From Bicyclus anynana (lineage: Eukaryota > Arthropoda > Insecta > Lepidoptera > Nymphalidae): 64,000 nt of DNA. The translations under genes and the position numbers were made by a program. The notes below the pieces were generated by a model. The model saw only the letters and a program-made list of their open reading frames with translations, searched no databases and was not told the DNA's origin. Positions 23,799 to 34,047 of the stretch are shown in pieces. Position 1 is the stretch's first letter; the number at the start of each line of letters is the position of its first letter. The stretch lies in the NCBI RefSeq assembly GCF_947172395.1, contig NC_069083.1:9580501-9644500 (forward strand), read 5' to 3'.

Positions 23799-24012
23799 GT
23801 ATTCATTAATCATTTTCAGAGACACGTAACAAACTGACATGATGTTGCATATCACAAACACGTATTATATCTACGTGTCATAGATCTTCGTAATAGTTTA
23901 TTATGCTTGCATGCATTATGGTATCATCTTCGCTTATTTGTCATACTCAATCGACATTACACTAATGGCTACCTTTCTCTTCAGAAAAAACTTCACATCA
24001 GACTATTAATGA
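23799..24012 (+). repeat. Repeat A, second copy
   Basis: TTCATTAATCATTTTCAGAG, GATGTTGCATATCACA, AGATCTTCGTAATAGTTTATTATG, TATCATCTTCGCTTATTTG, CTAATGGC follow the order of the first copy at 22717-22945. Confidence 0.6.
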
Positions 24013-24019
24013 TTAGTTT

Positions 24020-24960
24020 TATCCGTAGCAGATGTACAAATGCCATCAAAAACAAAACTTGTAAAAATATAACAATTCTAGCAACTCTTCTACCGTAAAA
24101 AGTTGTGAGATTCGTGGTAGAGTTTCGAAGTCATTCTAGTCAACTAGCTAGTTGCTAAATGCTTTCAGGTAAACACTAAACAACCGCAAATTAGTATGTC
24201 AAGCAGGCAAGTCTGCGAAACGAAATCAAATACATGTAACAGTAACATTCCAATGACCTGCAACTCTATTTCGCATATTGAAATATCTCGTTTCGCTTTG
24301 AATGTTGTTCACTTACATTAGAATTACCGACAAGTCTCCTAAAGTAGCGCGCTTCTCGGATATATTAAAATAACATCACGGAATACCTTAATCATTTAGT
24401 AAGTACGGTACTTTTTTAAATTTCAAAAACACTACGTCATTTGGAAACTTCTCACCAATGCTGTACTTAGCTCTATTTAGACAAGAGCTTTCACATCTTG
24501 TCCTACAATACAAAAGTGAGATATAGTAACTCTTGTAGAGTTGTTAAGTATGTAATACATACTGAGTTATGCTTAGTATATATAATGTAAGTTACGTGTA
24601 TGTCATCAGATAATAATGACTCATTGTTGCAAAAATAGCTCTACCTAACTTCACGTGCTTGAGATGAATCAACAAAAGTATGGCATAACGTTTACTTCAT
24701 GCTCGGGAAATTTTGTTGTAACTAGATTCTTTACATCATTTATCATCCTTCACAATATTGCTTCTCTCCACCTCTTTTCTCTTCTATTAGCAAAAGACAG
24801 GACACGAGAATGAGAAAAATATTTCCACTACAATTACGGCGGTGTGGTTAATTAAATTAAATTAGGTAATGCCGTGTATAAAGTCATACTGAATACGATT
24901 ATCTAACTGTAATGTACACAAAGCATTATTTTTTTTTACTTTAACAATAATAATAATTAA
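24020..24960. other. No gene recognised
   Basis: AT-rich non-coding sequence between repeat A and the LINE end. No repeat family is recognised. Confidence 0.5.
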
Positions 24961-24966
24961 GAATAC

Positions 24967-25470
24967 TTGCACAGACATAATCAAGTAGCCAAGATAATCC
25001 ACCAACAGCTTGCTCTTCAATATGACCTTATCGATTTTGAGATGCCTTACTATAGGTACGACCCAGCGTCAGTTCTTGAAAATAGCAGTGCATTGCTCTA
25101 CTGGGACCGAACGATTATCACTGACAGGTATATTGTAGCCAATAGACCTGATATAGTGCTAGTCGATCGGTCAGTGCGTCGTGCAATAATTGTTGATATT
25201 ACTGTTCCACATGACGATAATCTGGTTAAAGCCGAAAAGGAAAAAGTATCAAAATACTTGGACCTTGCTCACGAGATTACCGCCATGTGGAATGTTGAGT
25301 CAACTATTATTGTTCCGATAGTTGTTTCAGTCAATGGTCTTATAGCGAAAACCTTCGACCAACACCTTAAGAAGCTTTCGCTTAACTGTTGGATCAAGAG
25401 TCGGATACAAAAGGCAGTGATTCTTGAGACGGCGCGTATTGTGAGGAGGTTCCTCACTCTGGAGCCCTGA
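24967..25470 (+). CDS. C-terminal endonuclease region of an R2-like LINE, 5'-truncated copy
   Basis: The frame is open for 167 codons and ends at TGA 25468-25470. There is no ATG at its start, so it is the tail of a longer polyprotein cut at about 24960. Residues about 45-80 carry a PD...(about 15)...VDITVP...K..KY pattern, which fits the PD-(D/E)XK restriction-like endonuclease that follows reverse transcriptase in R2-type LINEs and nicks target DNA. The later part (IIVPIVVS..GLIAKTFDQHL) fits C-terminal tails annotated as R2-like in insects. An AT-rich 3' UTR follows, ending in A-rich sequence by about 25600. No reverse transcriptase remains, so it cannot move itself. The uninterrupted frame suggests a fairly recent insertion. 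Confidence 0.7.
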   Translation: MHRHNQVAKIIHQQLALQYDLIDFEMPYYRYDPASVLENSSALLYWDRTIITDRYIVANRPDIVLVDRSVRRAIIVDITVPHDDNLVKAEKEKVSKYLDLAHEITAMWNVESTIIVPIVVSVNGLIAKTFDQHLKKLSLNCWIKSRIQKAVILETARIVRRFLTLEP

Positions 25471-25600
25471 CCACCGGTTGCTTGGGCACTCAAATGTCCC
25501 GCAGCGGGAGGGTGAATTTTTTTTATAAATTTTTAATAATGTTTTGTATTTTATACTTATATTGTTAAAAATTTAAAAAAAAAGAAGTAATAAATAAATG
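25471..25600 (+). mobile_element. 3' UTR of the R2-like LINE copy
   Basis: TGACCACCGGTTGCTTGGGCACTC...GCAGCGGGAGGGTGAATTTTTTTT follows the stop codon and grades into an A/T-rich end (AAAAAAAAAGAAGTAATAAATAAATG). Its exact end and target duplication are not clear. Confidence 0.55.
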
Positions 25601-25689
25601 AGAGAAAAATAATTAATAACTCTACTTAGCCAGTTAAAAATGTGCAAAGTAAATTTTAGTCATAAGAAAGCTGATACATAGTATGTAGG

Positions 25690-25892
25690 TAGGTAGGCCC
25701 GCGAGTTCGTTCGTATGAAATTGTATTTTTTCAACCACAGGAACCTTGGACTTTTCCTGGAGAAAAAGTATCCTATGTTCTGCTCCAAAGTCCAATATAT
25801 CTCTATACCAAATTTTACCCAAATCTGTTAAGCGGTATGGCCGTGAAAAAGAACAGACAGACTTTCGCATTTATAATATTAGTATAGATACA
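25690..25892 (-). mobile_element. HEL-Y-like repeat
   Basis: GGCCCGCGAGTTCGTTCGTATG...AGTATCCTATGTTCTGCTCC...CTATACCAAATTTTACCCAAATCTGTTAAGCGGT...ACAGACAGACTTTCGCATTTATAATATTAGTATAGAT has the order of the common lepidopteran CGACTTCGTCCG...TTTATAATATTAGTA repeat (compare 34828-35014). Confidence 0.65.
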
Positions 25893-25894
25893 GA

Positions 25895-27440
25895 AATGTT
25901 TTACTAAACATTGTATAGTCAGCTGTCGTTTGCGATTGTATCGCGCGGTTCTCCTAACTTTACCTACCACAGTCCCTATCTCAGGGTCAAGGAGGTCAGA
26001 TGTCAATCATTTTGTATGAAAACCGATACTCAGTGGGGGTCAAAACAAATCCTAGTCTCACGGCAAGAATACTTTACCGTTATAGGTACATGTTAAATTA
26101 ACCTATTGACCATCAATGCCTATTTTCTATTCGATTTCGATATACTCGTACATATTAATTGTCTTTCGGCAATATGTTATTGCCAGCAATAAAAAATCAA
26201 TATATTTTTATGTTTCATCATCAACGGTAGCCGATCGTCATTGTCGAATTCTGATTAATAATAATCGAATACACACTCATTTTATTATAGGTTGATAATG
26301 AGTTAGTATACAGTCATGTTTACTATATTTTATTACTTTGTTAAAATGTAGTGAATTTATAAAATTTTAATTCAACGTTGTGTCCAAATTGTCAGTCAAT
26401 TAGTTGATTAAGTTCCAAATTTTACATGTTACATTTTTAATATATTATTGGACAAAGAAAGGTAAGGGATACAATAGAGAGACAAGAAACGTAAATTATG
26501 ATACAATAAAAAGATACTTAAAAAAGCACACTAGTTCGATGACAAGTAAGAAAATATGAACCTATTAATAATAAAAAAAACAGTCTTTTTAGCATATTAG
26601 TCAACTATATTATCATTCTAGACCATTTTAAAAAGTCATATTTGAACCAACACTATTGCATATTCCAGCAATATCTTTGTTCAGTCTGAATACATTAACC
26701 AATTCACAGCAAAGCGCCATAGTGCTATCAGGATAGTTCGCGTACACGGTCTATACGTGTCAAAGAGTTTACACAATAGGTTGTGTAGGCCGGTGCATTT
26801 CAGGGTGCGACGCAATGATTATTTTATAGGTACTATAGAATATAGATATGTTACGTGTCTACCACGTGATCCGAATATAGCGACTCCACTGAGAGCACAC
26901 ATTCACAATTTTGTGTTTACTTACATTATTTATTAATGTATGTATAGTTTTTAGACTTCCTAAACACACAACTCGACATTGTAAATAATATTTACGTATT
27001 GTGTAAATAACTTTCGTTCTTTAATAAGCGACTAAATGACATATTAACAACTACACATATTTGTCCGCCTCAGTTTTGATGCGCTAGTGCCATATCTCTA
27101 GTATAAAATATCGTTGGTGTGAGGCAAAGACGAGGGGTGCAGGTGGACGTTACCCCCCACTGACATTGTTACGTTAGTTTGCTTGAAAATACGAAAAACT
27201 ATCCACGTGTTCTGGTATAAAATATTCTTTTCATTCTTCACAAAACCTTTGTTTCTGTATAATTGGTAAAACTATCGTGTGACGACACAATGAAACGTTT
27301 TATTACTTTGTATTTATCTCCGTTTGTCTTTAGGTATTCGTTTTAGGTATGCTTTTTAATCGTTGTTCGTGGAACGTTTTCTTATACAGTTATTATATCG
27401 TACAATATCATATACGAAAGTAATGATTTAGAGCATAGAC
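25895..27440. other. No gene recognised
   Basis: Mostly AT-rich sequence. Around 26710 and 27080-27170 are GC-richer pieces (GCGCTAGTGCCATATCTCTAGTATAAAATATCGTTGGTGTGAGG) that look like an unclassified dispersed repeat. No exon is seen. Confidence 0.45.
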
Positions 27441-27448
27441 TACACTGC

Positions 27449-27724
27449 CTTGGTGGACTTGTCTTGGACTCTGTATTCTGGTAATACAGAGTATATCTGG
27501 CATTAGACTCAATATTCTGGTAACACAGAGTATATCTGGCATTAGACTTAATATTCTGGTAACACAGTGTATAATCTGGCATGAGACTCTGTGTTCTGGT
27601 AATCCAGAGTATATCTGGCATTAGACTTTGTATTCTGGTAATACAGAGTATAAATGGCGATAGACTCTGTATTCTGGTAATACAGTCGTAAAAGTACCAA
27701 ACCAAGTCCTCCAACCAAGGCAGC
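27449..27724. repeat. Foldback element with a core of six 39-bp tandem repeats
   Basis: Units begin at 27474, 27513, 27552, 27592, 27631 and 27670 (one unit is 40 bp). The consensus is TATTCTGGTAATACAGAGTATATCTGGCATTAGACTC. The flanks are inverted: CTGCCTTGGTGGACTTG at the left and, in reverse complement, CTGCCTTGGTTGGAGGACTTGG at the right. The 39-bp period keeps one minus-strand frame open, which I regard as a by-product. It looks like a non-autonomous transposon carrying a minisatellite. Confidence 0.8.
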
Positions 27725-27775
27725 GTACTACAGGCTTTAAAGATTCACTCTCGTATAGGAGATTGTCCAGACAAG

Positions 27776-27834
27776 GTGTTAGTGATAATGCACTTATAAC
27801 TAGATGTTAGTGCATTATCGCTAACATCTGGTAA
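27776..27834. repeat. Nested palindrome
   Basis: TGTTAGTGATAATGCAC is mirrored by GTGCATTATCGCTAACA with one mismatch. The second arm is itself inside AGATGTTAG...CTAACATCT, so two alternative hairpins share the sequence. It lies about 50 bp from the minisatellite foldback. Confidence 0.65.
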
Positions 27835-28634
27835 CACAAAAGCCATCGGGCAATACGCGTGTTTACGAGTTCTTAATGCATGTGGATACATAATTGTGAA
27901 CTGATATTAATAAGTTCTTTCTTTCAAAGGTTTAAACAAAATCCAATTCAAAACTTTTACTTGGAATGGAATGATTCCAGAGCCTAATGTTCCCAGACCC
28001 AACCCCAGGGTTAAACTAAATGTTGATTTATTTTAACTTAAAAATCTTTAACGTCACTGCAAAACCTTTTTCGCTATCATAGTAATTTATAAAAATTAAA
28101 GCTTTGTCGATTGTAAAGTAACTAAAGATATTAATTTGTATCAAAGTTCTCTAAACATATCGAGACTAAGAAAAAAGCGAAGGGCAATGACCGCCCAGAA
28201 CACTTCAGGGCGACCTATATTAATAGTCATCCGTTTTTATTTCATCAATCGGTTAGCCACAATTAAGCTTTCATAACTGGCTACTCCTGAACGGAAACAT
28301 TTCACATAATTCATGGGCATAATTTCCATCCGATTCGTACATTTGTAAACACGAGAAACATTAGCACGCTTCCGTTACGTAGAAAGGGCCAATTCTGACC
28401 ACTGCACTGCACCGGTTATGTTTATAAATGGATGTTTTCAATCGCAGGCAGTTATTATATACAATGTGAAAATAAACTTTCTCACAAAGACCAAGTAAGT
28501 AGTTTTACAACAAACGAGTGACCTGCCACGGTTTTGTTCGAGAAGAGTTCATAAACGCCTATCGTAATTTCTAGTTTAATATTGTTAATATCTATCATTT
28601 ACGCAATCACATTAGTAAACACAAAGTTCCATCA

Positions 28635-28835
28635 ATCTCAAAGTCAAAGTTCATTTATTTCAATTAGGCTTAGTTTACAAGCATTTTCGAAACATCAGGT
28701 AACAATATTATTAGATAATGGTGATAATACTTGCTCGAAAACTTAAAATTAAAGGTACGAGGATTCCAAAAGCGCCTTGTTCCGAGAAAAGCCTACAAGA
28801 AACTCAGCCAGGGTTTATTTTTTGTTTATCACCAT
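28635..28835 (+). repeat. Dispersed lepidopteran repeat (AAAGTTCATTTATTTCAATTAGG)
   Basis: TCAAAGTTCATTTATTTCAATTAGGCTTAGTTTACAAGC, TTTCGAAACATCAGG and GAAAAGCCTACAAGAAACTCAGCCAGGG are modules I recognise from many lepidopteran genomic sequences. The class is uncertain (SINE-like). Confidence 0.55.
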
Positions 28836-28839
28836 TTTA

Positions 28840-30020
28840 CAAATTGATTTAAGCAGTTAATTACCAGTCTTTTTATATACCTCTAATGCAACTTGTACAG
28901 TCTAAAGTAGTTATTTTTTAGGTAATAAATACACCTTTATACTAACAAGACTTGTGAGCTTGACATAACTTATCAAACAACTTTTATTTGCTTGTTTAAA
29001 TAATTTAATGTTTGGTAGATTATTTAGCAATTTGCATGCACATGATAATATAATGCGATAAGCTGGTAGTATGCAGGTCATTTTCACTATATACGCTTCC
29101 TTTGTTGCATGCTAGACAGCCAGCAAAGGGTAACGCACTCAAGTCTTGCCGGCATTATCTAGACTTAATGCTATGTAAACAACGCTATATGCTAAACTGA
29201 TAACGCTAATATATGAATCACAAGATAACTAAAGAATCACTACAAATATTTGCTGATCTTGATATGCTTAGGTATATTTTATCATATTAATGTTTATTGC
29301 TAATAATAGGACCATGTTTTATAATAAAACTTTTGTGCGGATGTTAAATATGATTTAATAGTTAAAACCCAAAAAGCGTATTGGAATGTCCTTCATAAAA
29401 ACGGAAATTTTTTTCACGCCATTTACTTAGCGGTTTTCACAGGTTGATTAAACTAACAACCTGTTTTAGCTTAATCAAACCAAAATTACAATTTATTTGA
29501 TAAAACGAAGCCTAGCCTCATTAAATAAAATAAATCTAATATAAAAAAACTAATAACTCGTGAACGATTTCGCAGACGTCAGCTAGTCACAAAATTAAGT
29601 TTAACCTCTATTACATCTGTTGAGCATTAACTTTAACCTTTAATAGATATACTGTCGCTTTATTATAGCCAAACCGGTCAATCTCAGCAGCTCAGTAAAA
29701 GACCTTGCATGCCGGACATTCTTGAGGAAGTACCTACCTAACAATTTCCATCAAACTACATTATAGGAAGTACAAAGCCAATATATGATATAAAAACGGG
29801 TTAGCCTACCTTATGAGTTGTTGTAAGATGGCAACACAATAGTTATTTTTCAAATAGGTTAGATTAAATTCAACCAGTTGCTAGTTGCTACTGTAACAGC
29901 GTCGGCTTTGACGTTTTCTATGTTTTAATCACTAACCTTCATTAAATAAGTTTCAGAGATTCCTTAATTGTTTTTTTTTATGTTTTTGGATGATTGGATC
30001 TAATTTAAAAGAATCTTTGG
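28840..30020. other. Non-coding, 3' of the PDZ exon
   Basis: AT-rich sequence with no recognised exon or repeat. On the minus strand this is presumably intron of the PDZ gene. Confidence 0.45.
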
Positions 30021-30025
30021 TCTTT

Positions 30026-30031
30026 TTTATT
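30026..30031 (-). terminator. Possible intronic poly(A) signal AATAAA
   Basis: On the minus strand AATAAA lies about 80 nt after the TAA embedded in the donor of the PDZ exon. If the donor is skipped, a transcript could end here. AT-rich DNA makes such hexamers common, so this is only a candidate. Confidence 0.25.
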
Positions 30032-30106
30032 TTTTCTACATAGTGCGTAAACAATTATCAGCTAGTTGTTTGCAAAAGTTAATAAGCTCTTATGTTAAAA
30101 AGGAGT

Positions 30107-30113
30107 ACTTACG
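30107..30113 (-). other. Splice donor with an embedded in-frame stop
   Basis: The minus strand reads GACAATGC|GTAAGTACT. GTAAGT (30112-30107) is a consensus donor. Read through, the frame gives GAC AAT GCG TAA, so the stop ending the long frame exists only if the intron is retained. Confidence 0.8.
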
Positions 30114-31981
30114 CATTGTCGGTGACGTCACTAGATTCATCCAACTCTCCTATCGTATCGAGTGATGCGCCAGAGCCATCTTCTCGAGTTTCGACAGGGG
30201 GCGGCGGTGGTGCTGTAGTTGGACGAGTGCAGGTTGGTGATTCGCTACCAATGTCTTTGTATTGAGTCTTAGGCACAAAATCAATTAGGCGCGGTAAAAT
30301 TTCCGGTACAGAATTATCTTCTACTTTATCTTCAGTTTTGTTACTCATTTCTAATTCTGATCTCTGTAACCAAGATTCAATACATGTTTTCTTTGTTGCT
30401 GTTAAAAGAGGTTCGGACGCTGGTGGTGAAAGTAGTTCTGGAATTGGAATAGGACGACGTTTCTTTTCACTAGCCGAACGTTCAACTTTCGTATTCCTCG
30501 GCATTGGTTTAGGCTTATCCGAAACATTTAATTGCTTCAATTGCTTATCACTAGTGTTCGAAGAATCATTTTTCTCAACGTATCGTTTAGAAATTTCAGT
30601 AAGATTATTATTTTTGTCATTCTGTTCTACCTTTTTTGTTGCTGTGTTTTCAACTATTAATGCATTCTGAATAGTTATTTCACGATGTTTCAATCCGTTC
30701 TCAGGGGGCTTTTTCTCACTTTTTCTAGATTCATTTTCAATTTCCAATAGTTTTGCACTGGTCATATCTTTCAGTATATCGGAATCAATATTTTCAATAC
30801 TGTTTAATACTTTTTGAATATCTATTGATTTTGGTTGCATTATAGGAGTTGATGGAATACTATTTTCAACAGAACTAGCCATTGATCCCAACCTATCAAC
30901 AACTGTTGAAATGGAACTTCCAGTATCATCAGACTCTGCGTCAGCTAAAATAAGACACCGTTCCCACTCATTAGAGAGCAAATCTATGTAAACTTCTGCC
31001 TCTGGAGGTATAGCTTTACCATCTGACAATCTCCGTACTAATCGTCTTACTTCTTCGGGTGATCCTTTTCTGAGGTAAGCAATACTTTCTTTGTTCTGTC
31101 TATGTAAATGGCTGTCAAACGATGATTTTCGTGAAAGCTTAGTCATCATAGGGATAACTGAATGAGATGTTGTGACAGAACTTTGAGTGTCCTTACCGTT
31201 TTCATTTTCTTTCGATTCAATGTTACCCAGAGTGTTCTGTTCACCAAGAGTTTGGAGAATAGATTTATCTTTGAAGGAGTTCTTCTTTCCTAATTTCCTT
31301 GGTGGAACAGGAGGTGGTAATGTCAACGGTCTAGTTATTTCAGAATTAAGTTTACTATCGGAAATATCTTCTTTATGTTCCATGTTTTGTTTAGACTCTT
31401 TCTCAACTTCAAAATGTCGTACAAGAAGTTCTAAGGTCTCATCTGAATCTTTTAAACGACGAACACATTCAATCCTTGTTAATTCAGAAACAGTGACTCC
31501 GTCAATAGCAAGAATTTCGTCCCCGGGTATCAGTTTACCCCAGGGTGTAGTAGCGTTAGCGGCTGGGCTTTCTTCTGCACATGATTGTACTAAAAGTCTT
31601 CTCACTCTCTCAGCGGCAGCAGAACCACCTTCAAACTTAAGTCCTAATCCAAGACGTGCTCCGCGTGGTCTACATACAACCACTTTAGCGGCGCCAGCCG
31701 CAGCACCCACTGTAAGCACCGTAACGAACGCAGAGTCCTGCACTACCGGCTTGTCGCCTACCGGAACTATTGTGATGAACTCCTCGACCGCCGCCCCTGT
31801 CTCCATACCGCGTGTGACGCACGCCCGAGCAGTTTGAATAACCACTTTTGGGGCTGAATCTGTCGACAAAAAGCGTTCATGAGATTGCGTAACAACAACA
31901 AGTAATGGTTGGAGTTGCGCGCACGGCGGAAGGCACGCGGGAACTGCGCAAGGCCTCTCTCTTTCACCGTTGCGTTTGAGT
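30113..31981 (-). CDS. Large exon of a PDZ-domain scaffold protein
   Basis: One exon with an open frame of about 623 codons. The likely acceptor is TTGGAGTGTAG|ACTC after a T-rich tract (exon start 31981); the donor follows 30113. The first in-frame ATG is at 31806 (GGTATGG, good context) and may be the true start, the upstream part then being 5' leader; no stop decides this. Counting from that ATG, a PDZ domain spans about residues 41-132, with binding-loop LGLGL at 52-56, GKLIPGDEILAIDG near 90-103 and the helix ECVRRL. PPPVPPRK (164-171) and PKPMPR (432-437) are SH3-type ligands, and there is a five-proline run at about 533-537. A charged helical stretch at 242-291 may be a conserved module. 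The rest is Ser/Lys/Glu-rich and probably disordered. PDZ domains bind C-termini of partners, usually at membranes or junctions; partners are unknown. The orthologue is not identified. Confidence 0.85.
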
Positions 31982-32454
31982 CTACACTCCAAGAAGAAGA
32001 TAAAATGGGAACATATCAAATAAATTTTACTTTTACAATTTAAATAGCAATAGTAACAAAATTCAAATTATACAATATCTATTAGAAAGTATTTCAAAGT
32101 ACAGGTATTCTAATAATGAATGTTCATGAATTGTGACTCTTTAAGTTCTTTATCGTTACTAGGTATTTTTGAGAGGTTTTTAACAAAGTATTCTAAGGAA
32201 AGTAACAAAAACGTGGAATAATATTTCTAAACCACACATACTATTGCTGAACACAGCACAAAAATGTTAACTAAAATCTTGCGTATACATGCGTACATAC
32301 ATAAATAATTTCACAAGTACTAGTATTAATTAATAGACCTAACAAGTTTTCCTAACACCACGGTTTAGAATGTAGATACAGAATGTAGGTAGAATTTTTA
32401 CAACTTTAACGTGTGCTTATTTCGTACTCAATCGCATGTACTTTCATCGATCAG

Positions 32455-32645
32455 TATGAAAGTATAACGAGCGTGTTCGAGAACGCATCGGACTCGAGCA
32501 GACACATCATCGGAAGGCCGAGATGTGGGTTAGTGGCACCGACAGCGCCGGAGCCAGCGCTGCGAGGTATTAGCATACCGCCCAGGGCTGCGACCCGTTA
32601 CAGCGGAGATCCGTTTAAGGGCCTCTCATTCTCACGTTTCTCTAC
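32455..32645. promoter_or_regulatory. GC-rich block upstream of the PDZ exon
   Basis: CGAGAACGCATCGGACTCGAGC...CACCGACAGCGCCGGAGCCAGCGCTGCGAGG...GCGACCCGTTACAGCGGAGATCC is clearly GC-richer than its flanks and matches no repeat here. It lies about 0.5 kb upstream of the PDZ exon on the minus strand. On that strand GGGCG|GTATGC could be a donor. It is a candidate untranslated exon or promoter. Confidence 0.35.
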
Positions 32646-32978
32646 ATTCATATACACTGGTCGACGTCATAACTCTCAAACAGTTTCTTATCCGCTTATT
32701 AGATACAATAATTGTTCAACTATCAGCGATACAAGGTATATGTACTTCATCAATAAGTATATTTAAAATGTAGCGATGCTTATGTTTATGTGATGAGAGT
32801 GATGAGATTTTTTGTTGTTTAGTTGAAAAAATAATTGGTTTCATGATCTCTATTTAAGCGATTTATTCGTTGATAAAAAACACTTCTATGAAAGTTTACC
32901 GATAGCAATTCAAGGGTAAAATTGGCAAAGTTTTAGACCATTGAGACCAACTGCAACTACAATATCTACTATTAATAA

Positions 32979-33166
32979 TCTATACTAATATCATAAAGCT
33001 GAAGAGTTTGTTTGTTTGTTTCATTGAACGCGCTAATCTCAGGAACTACTGGTCCGATTTGTAAAATTCTTTCAGTGTTAGATAGCCCATTTATCGCTAT
33101 ATAAATTATCCCAGTATTCCTACGAGAACGGAAACTACGTGAATGAAACCGCGCGGCGTCAGCTAG
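32979..33166 (+). mobile_element. HEL-X Helitron-like, complete copy
   Basis: It starts TCTATACTAATATCATAAAGC (preceded by A), contains GAACGCGCTAATCTCAGGAAC and TTTCAGTGTTAGATAGCCC, and ends GCGCGGCGTCAGCTAG followed by T. It is the best HEL-X copy in the window and encodes nothing. Confidence 0.8.
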
Positions 33167-33227
33167 TACGTATACAATAAAATGACACCATATGTAGTAC
33201 ATAAAATTTTAATCTTGAAAGCACACA

Positions 33228-33303
33228 GATGGCTTCACTTCATTTTGTATCAGATAGTATCAGATATACTTCTAGTATCAGAGAAGATGAAGTGAAGCCA
33301 CTA
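33228..33303. repeat. Hairpin, 14-bp perfect arms
   Basis: TGGCTTCACTTCAT and ATGAAGTGAAGCCA enclose AGTATCAGATATACTTCTAGTATCAGAG, which repeats AGTATCAGA. The function is unknown. Confidence 0.55.
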
Positions 33304-33712
33304 TGTACTGTATAGGCTGTGATAATAATTCTTGTAAATGATTTCGAAAGAAGTCGTTGCCCGACAAACCATTACAGACCATAAATGACCTCGGCCCGTT
33401 CCCTGTGGCTGTTTTCATACGAAAAGGAGAGCGAATTTGCTCAATGTTTTTACACGTCCATTCTTATCGAGTAAACAAAGAAAAGAAACAGCGGAATATA
33501 TAGGCGGTAGTATTGTTCTACCATATCACATAATTGAATCTACACAACCTAACCTACTGAAAATAATTCAAAAGAAAATATGTACCTGATGTTGTTCAAT
33601 TATATTTTTATCGGATTCGCGAATTCTACTCGTTGTTACCTATCAAAGTTAAATTCAAGCTTGAATTAATGTTTGTAGTATAAAACATCATTTTTTTTTG
33701 TTCTAATTGACA

Positions 33713-34028
33713 AAATCCTACTAATATTACAAACGCGTAAGTTTGTATGGATGTTTGTTACTCTTTAACGCCACAACTACTGAACCGATTTGGCTGATAT
33801 TTTAAACAAAGATAGTTGATACCTTGGATTAACATTACTAATAATATAAACGCGAAAGTTTGTATGGATGTTTGTACTTTAACGCCACACTGAACCGATT
33901 CGGCTGAAATTTTAAACGAAGATAGATACCCTGGATTAACACATTTTCATCCCGGAAAAAATCTATGGTTCCCGAGTGATCTGTGAAAAACTGAATTCCA
34001 CGTGGACGAAGTCGCAGATGTCTGCTAG
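33713..34028 (+). mobile_element. HEL-Y, tandem partial plus full copy
   Basis: TCCTACTAATATTACAAACGCG...TGGATTAACA (33716-33835) is followed at once by a second start, ACTAATAATATAAACGCG, which runs to GTGGACGAAGTCGCAGATGTCTGCTAG. Both share GTTTGTATGGATGTTTG, CTGAACCGATT and GGATTAACA. The 3' CTAG end fits a Helitron-like element. Confidence 0.7.
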
Positions 34029-34047
34029 CATATGTATTAGCTGTATA

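Noticed and set aside
27474..27690. CRISPR array
   Set aside because: The 39-bp units are contiguous with no unique spacers, and the genome is eukaryotic.
27382..27714. Minus-strand protein made of 13-residue repeats
   Set aside because: The frame is open only because the minisatellite unit is 39 bp; the DNA itself has transposon-like inverted ends.
30338..31837. Plus-strand ORFs opposite the PDZ exon (30338-30670 and 31187-31837)
   Set aside because: They are antisense shadows of the long coding exon and their products have no domain.
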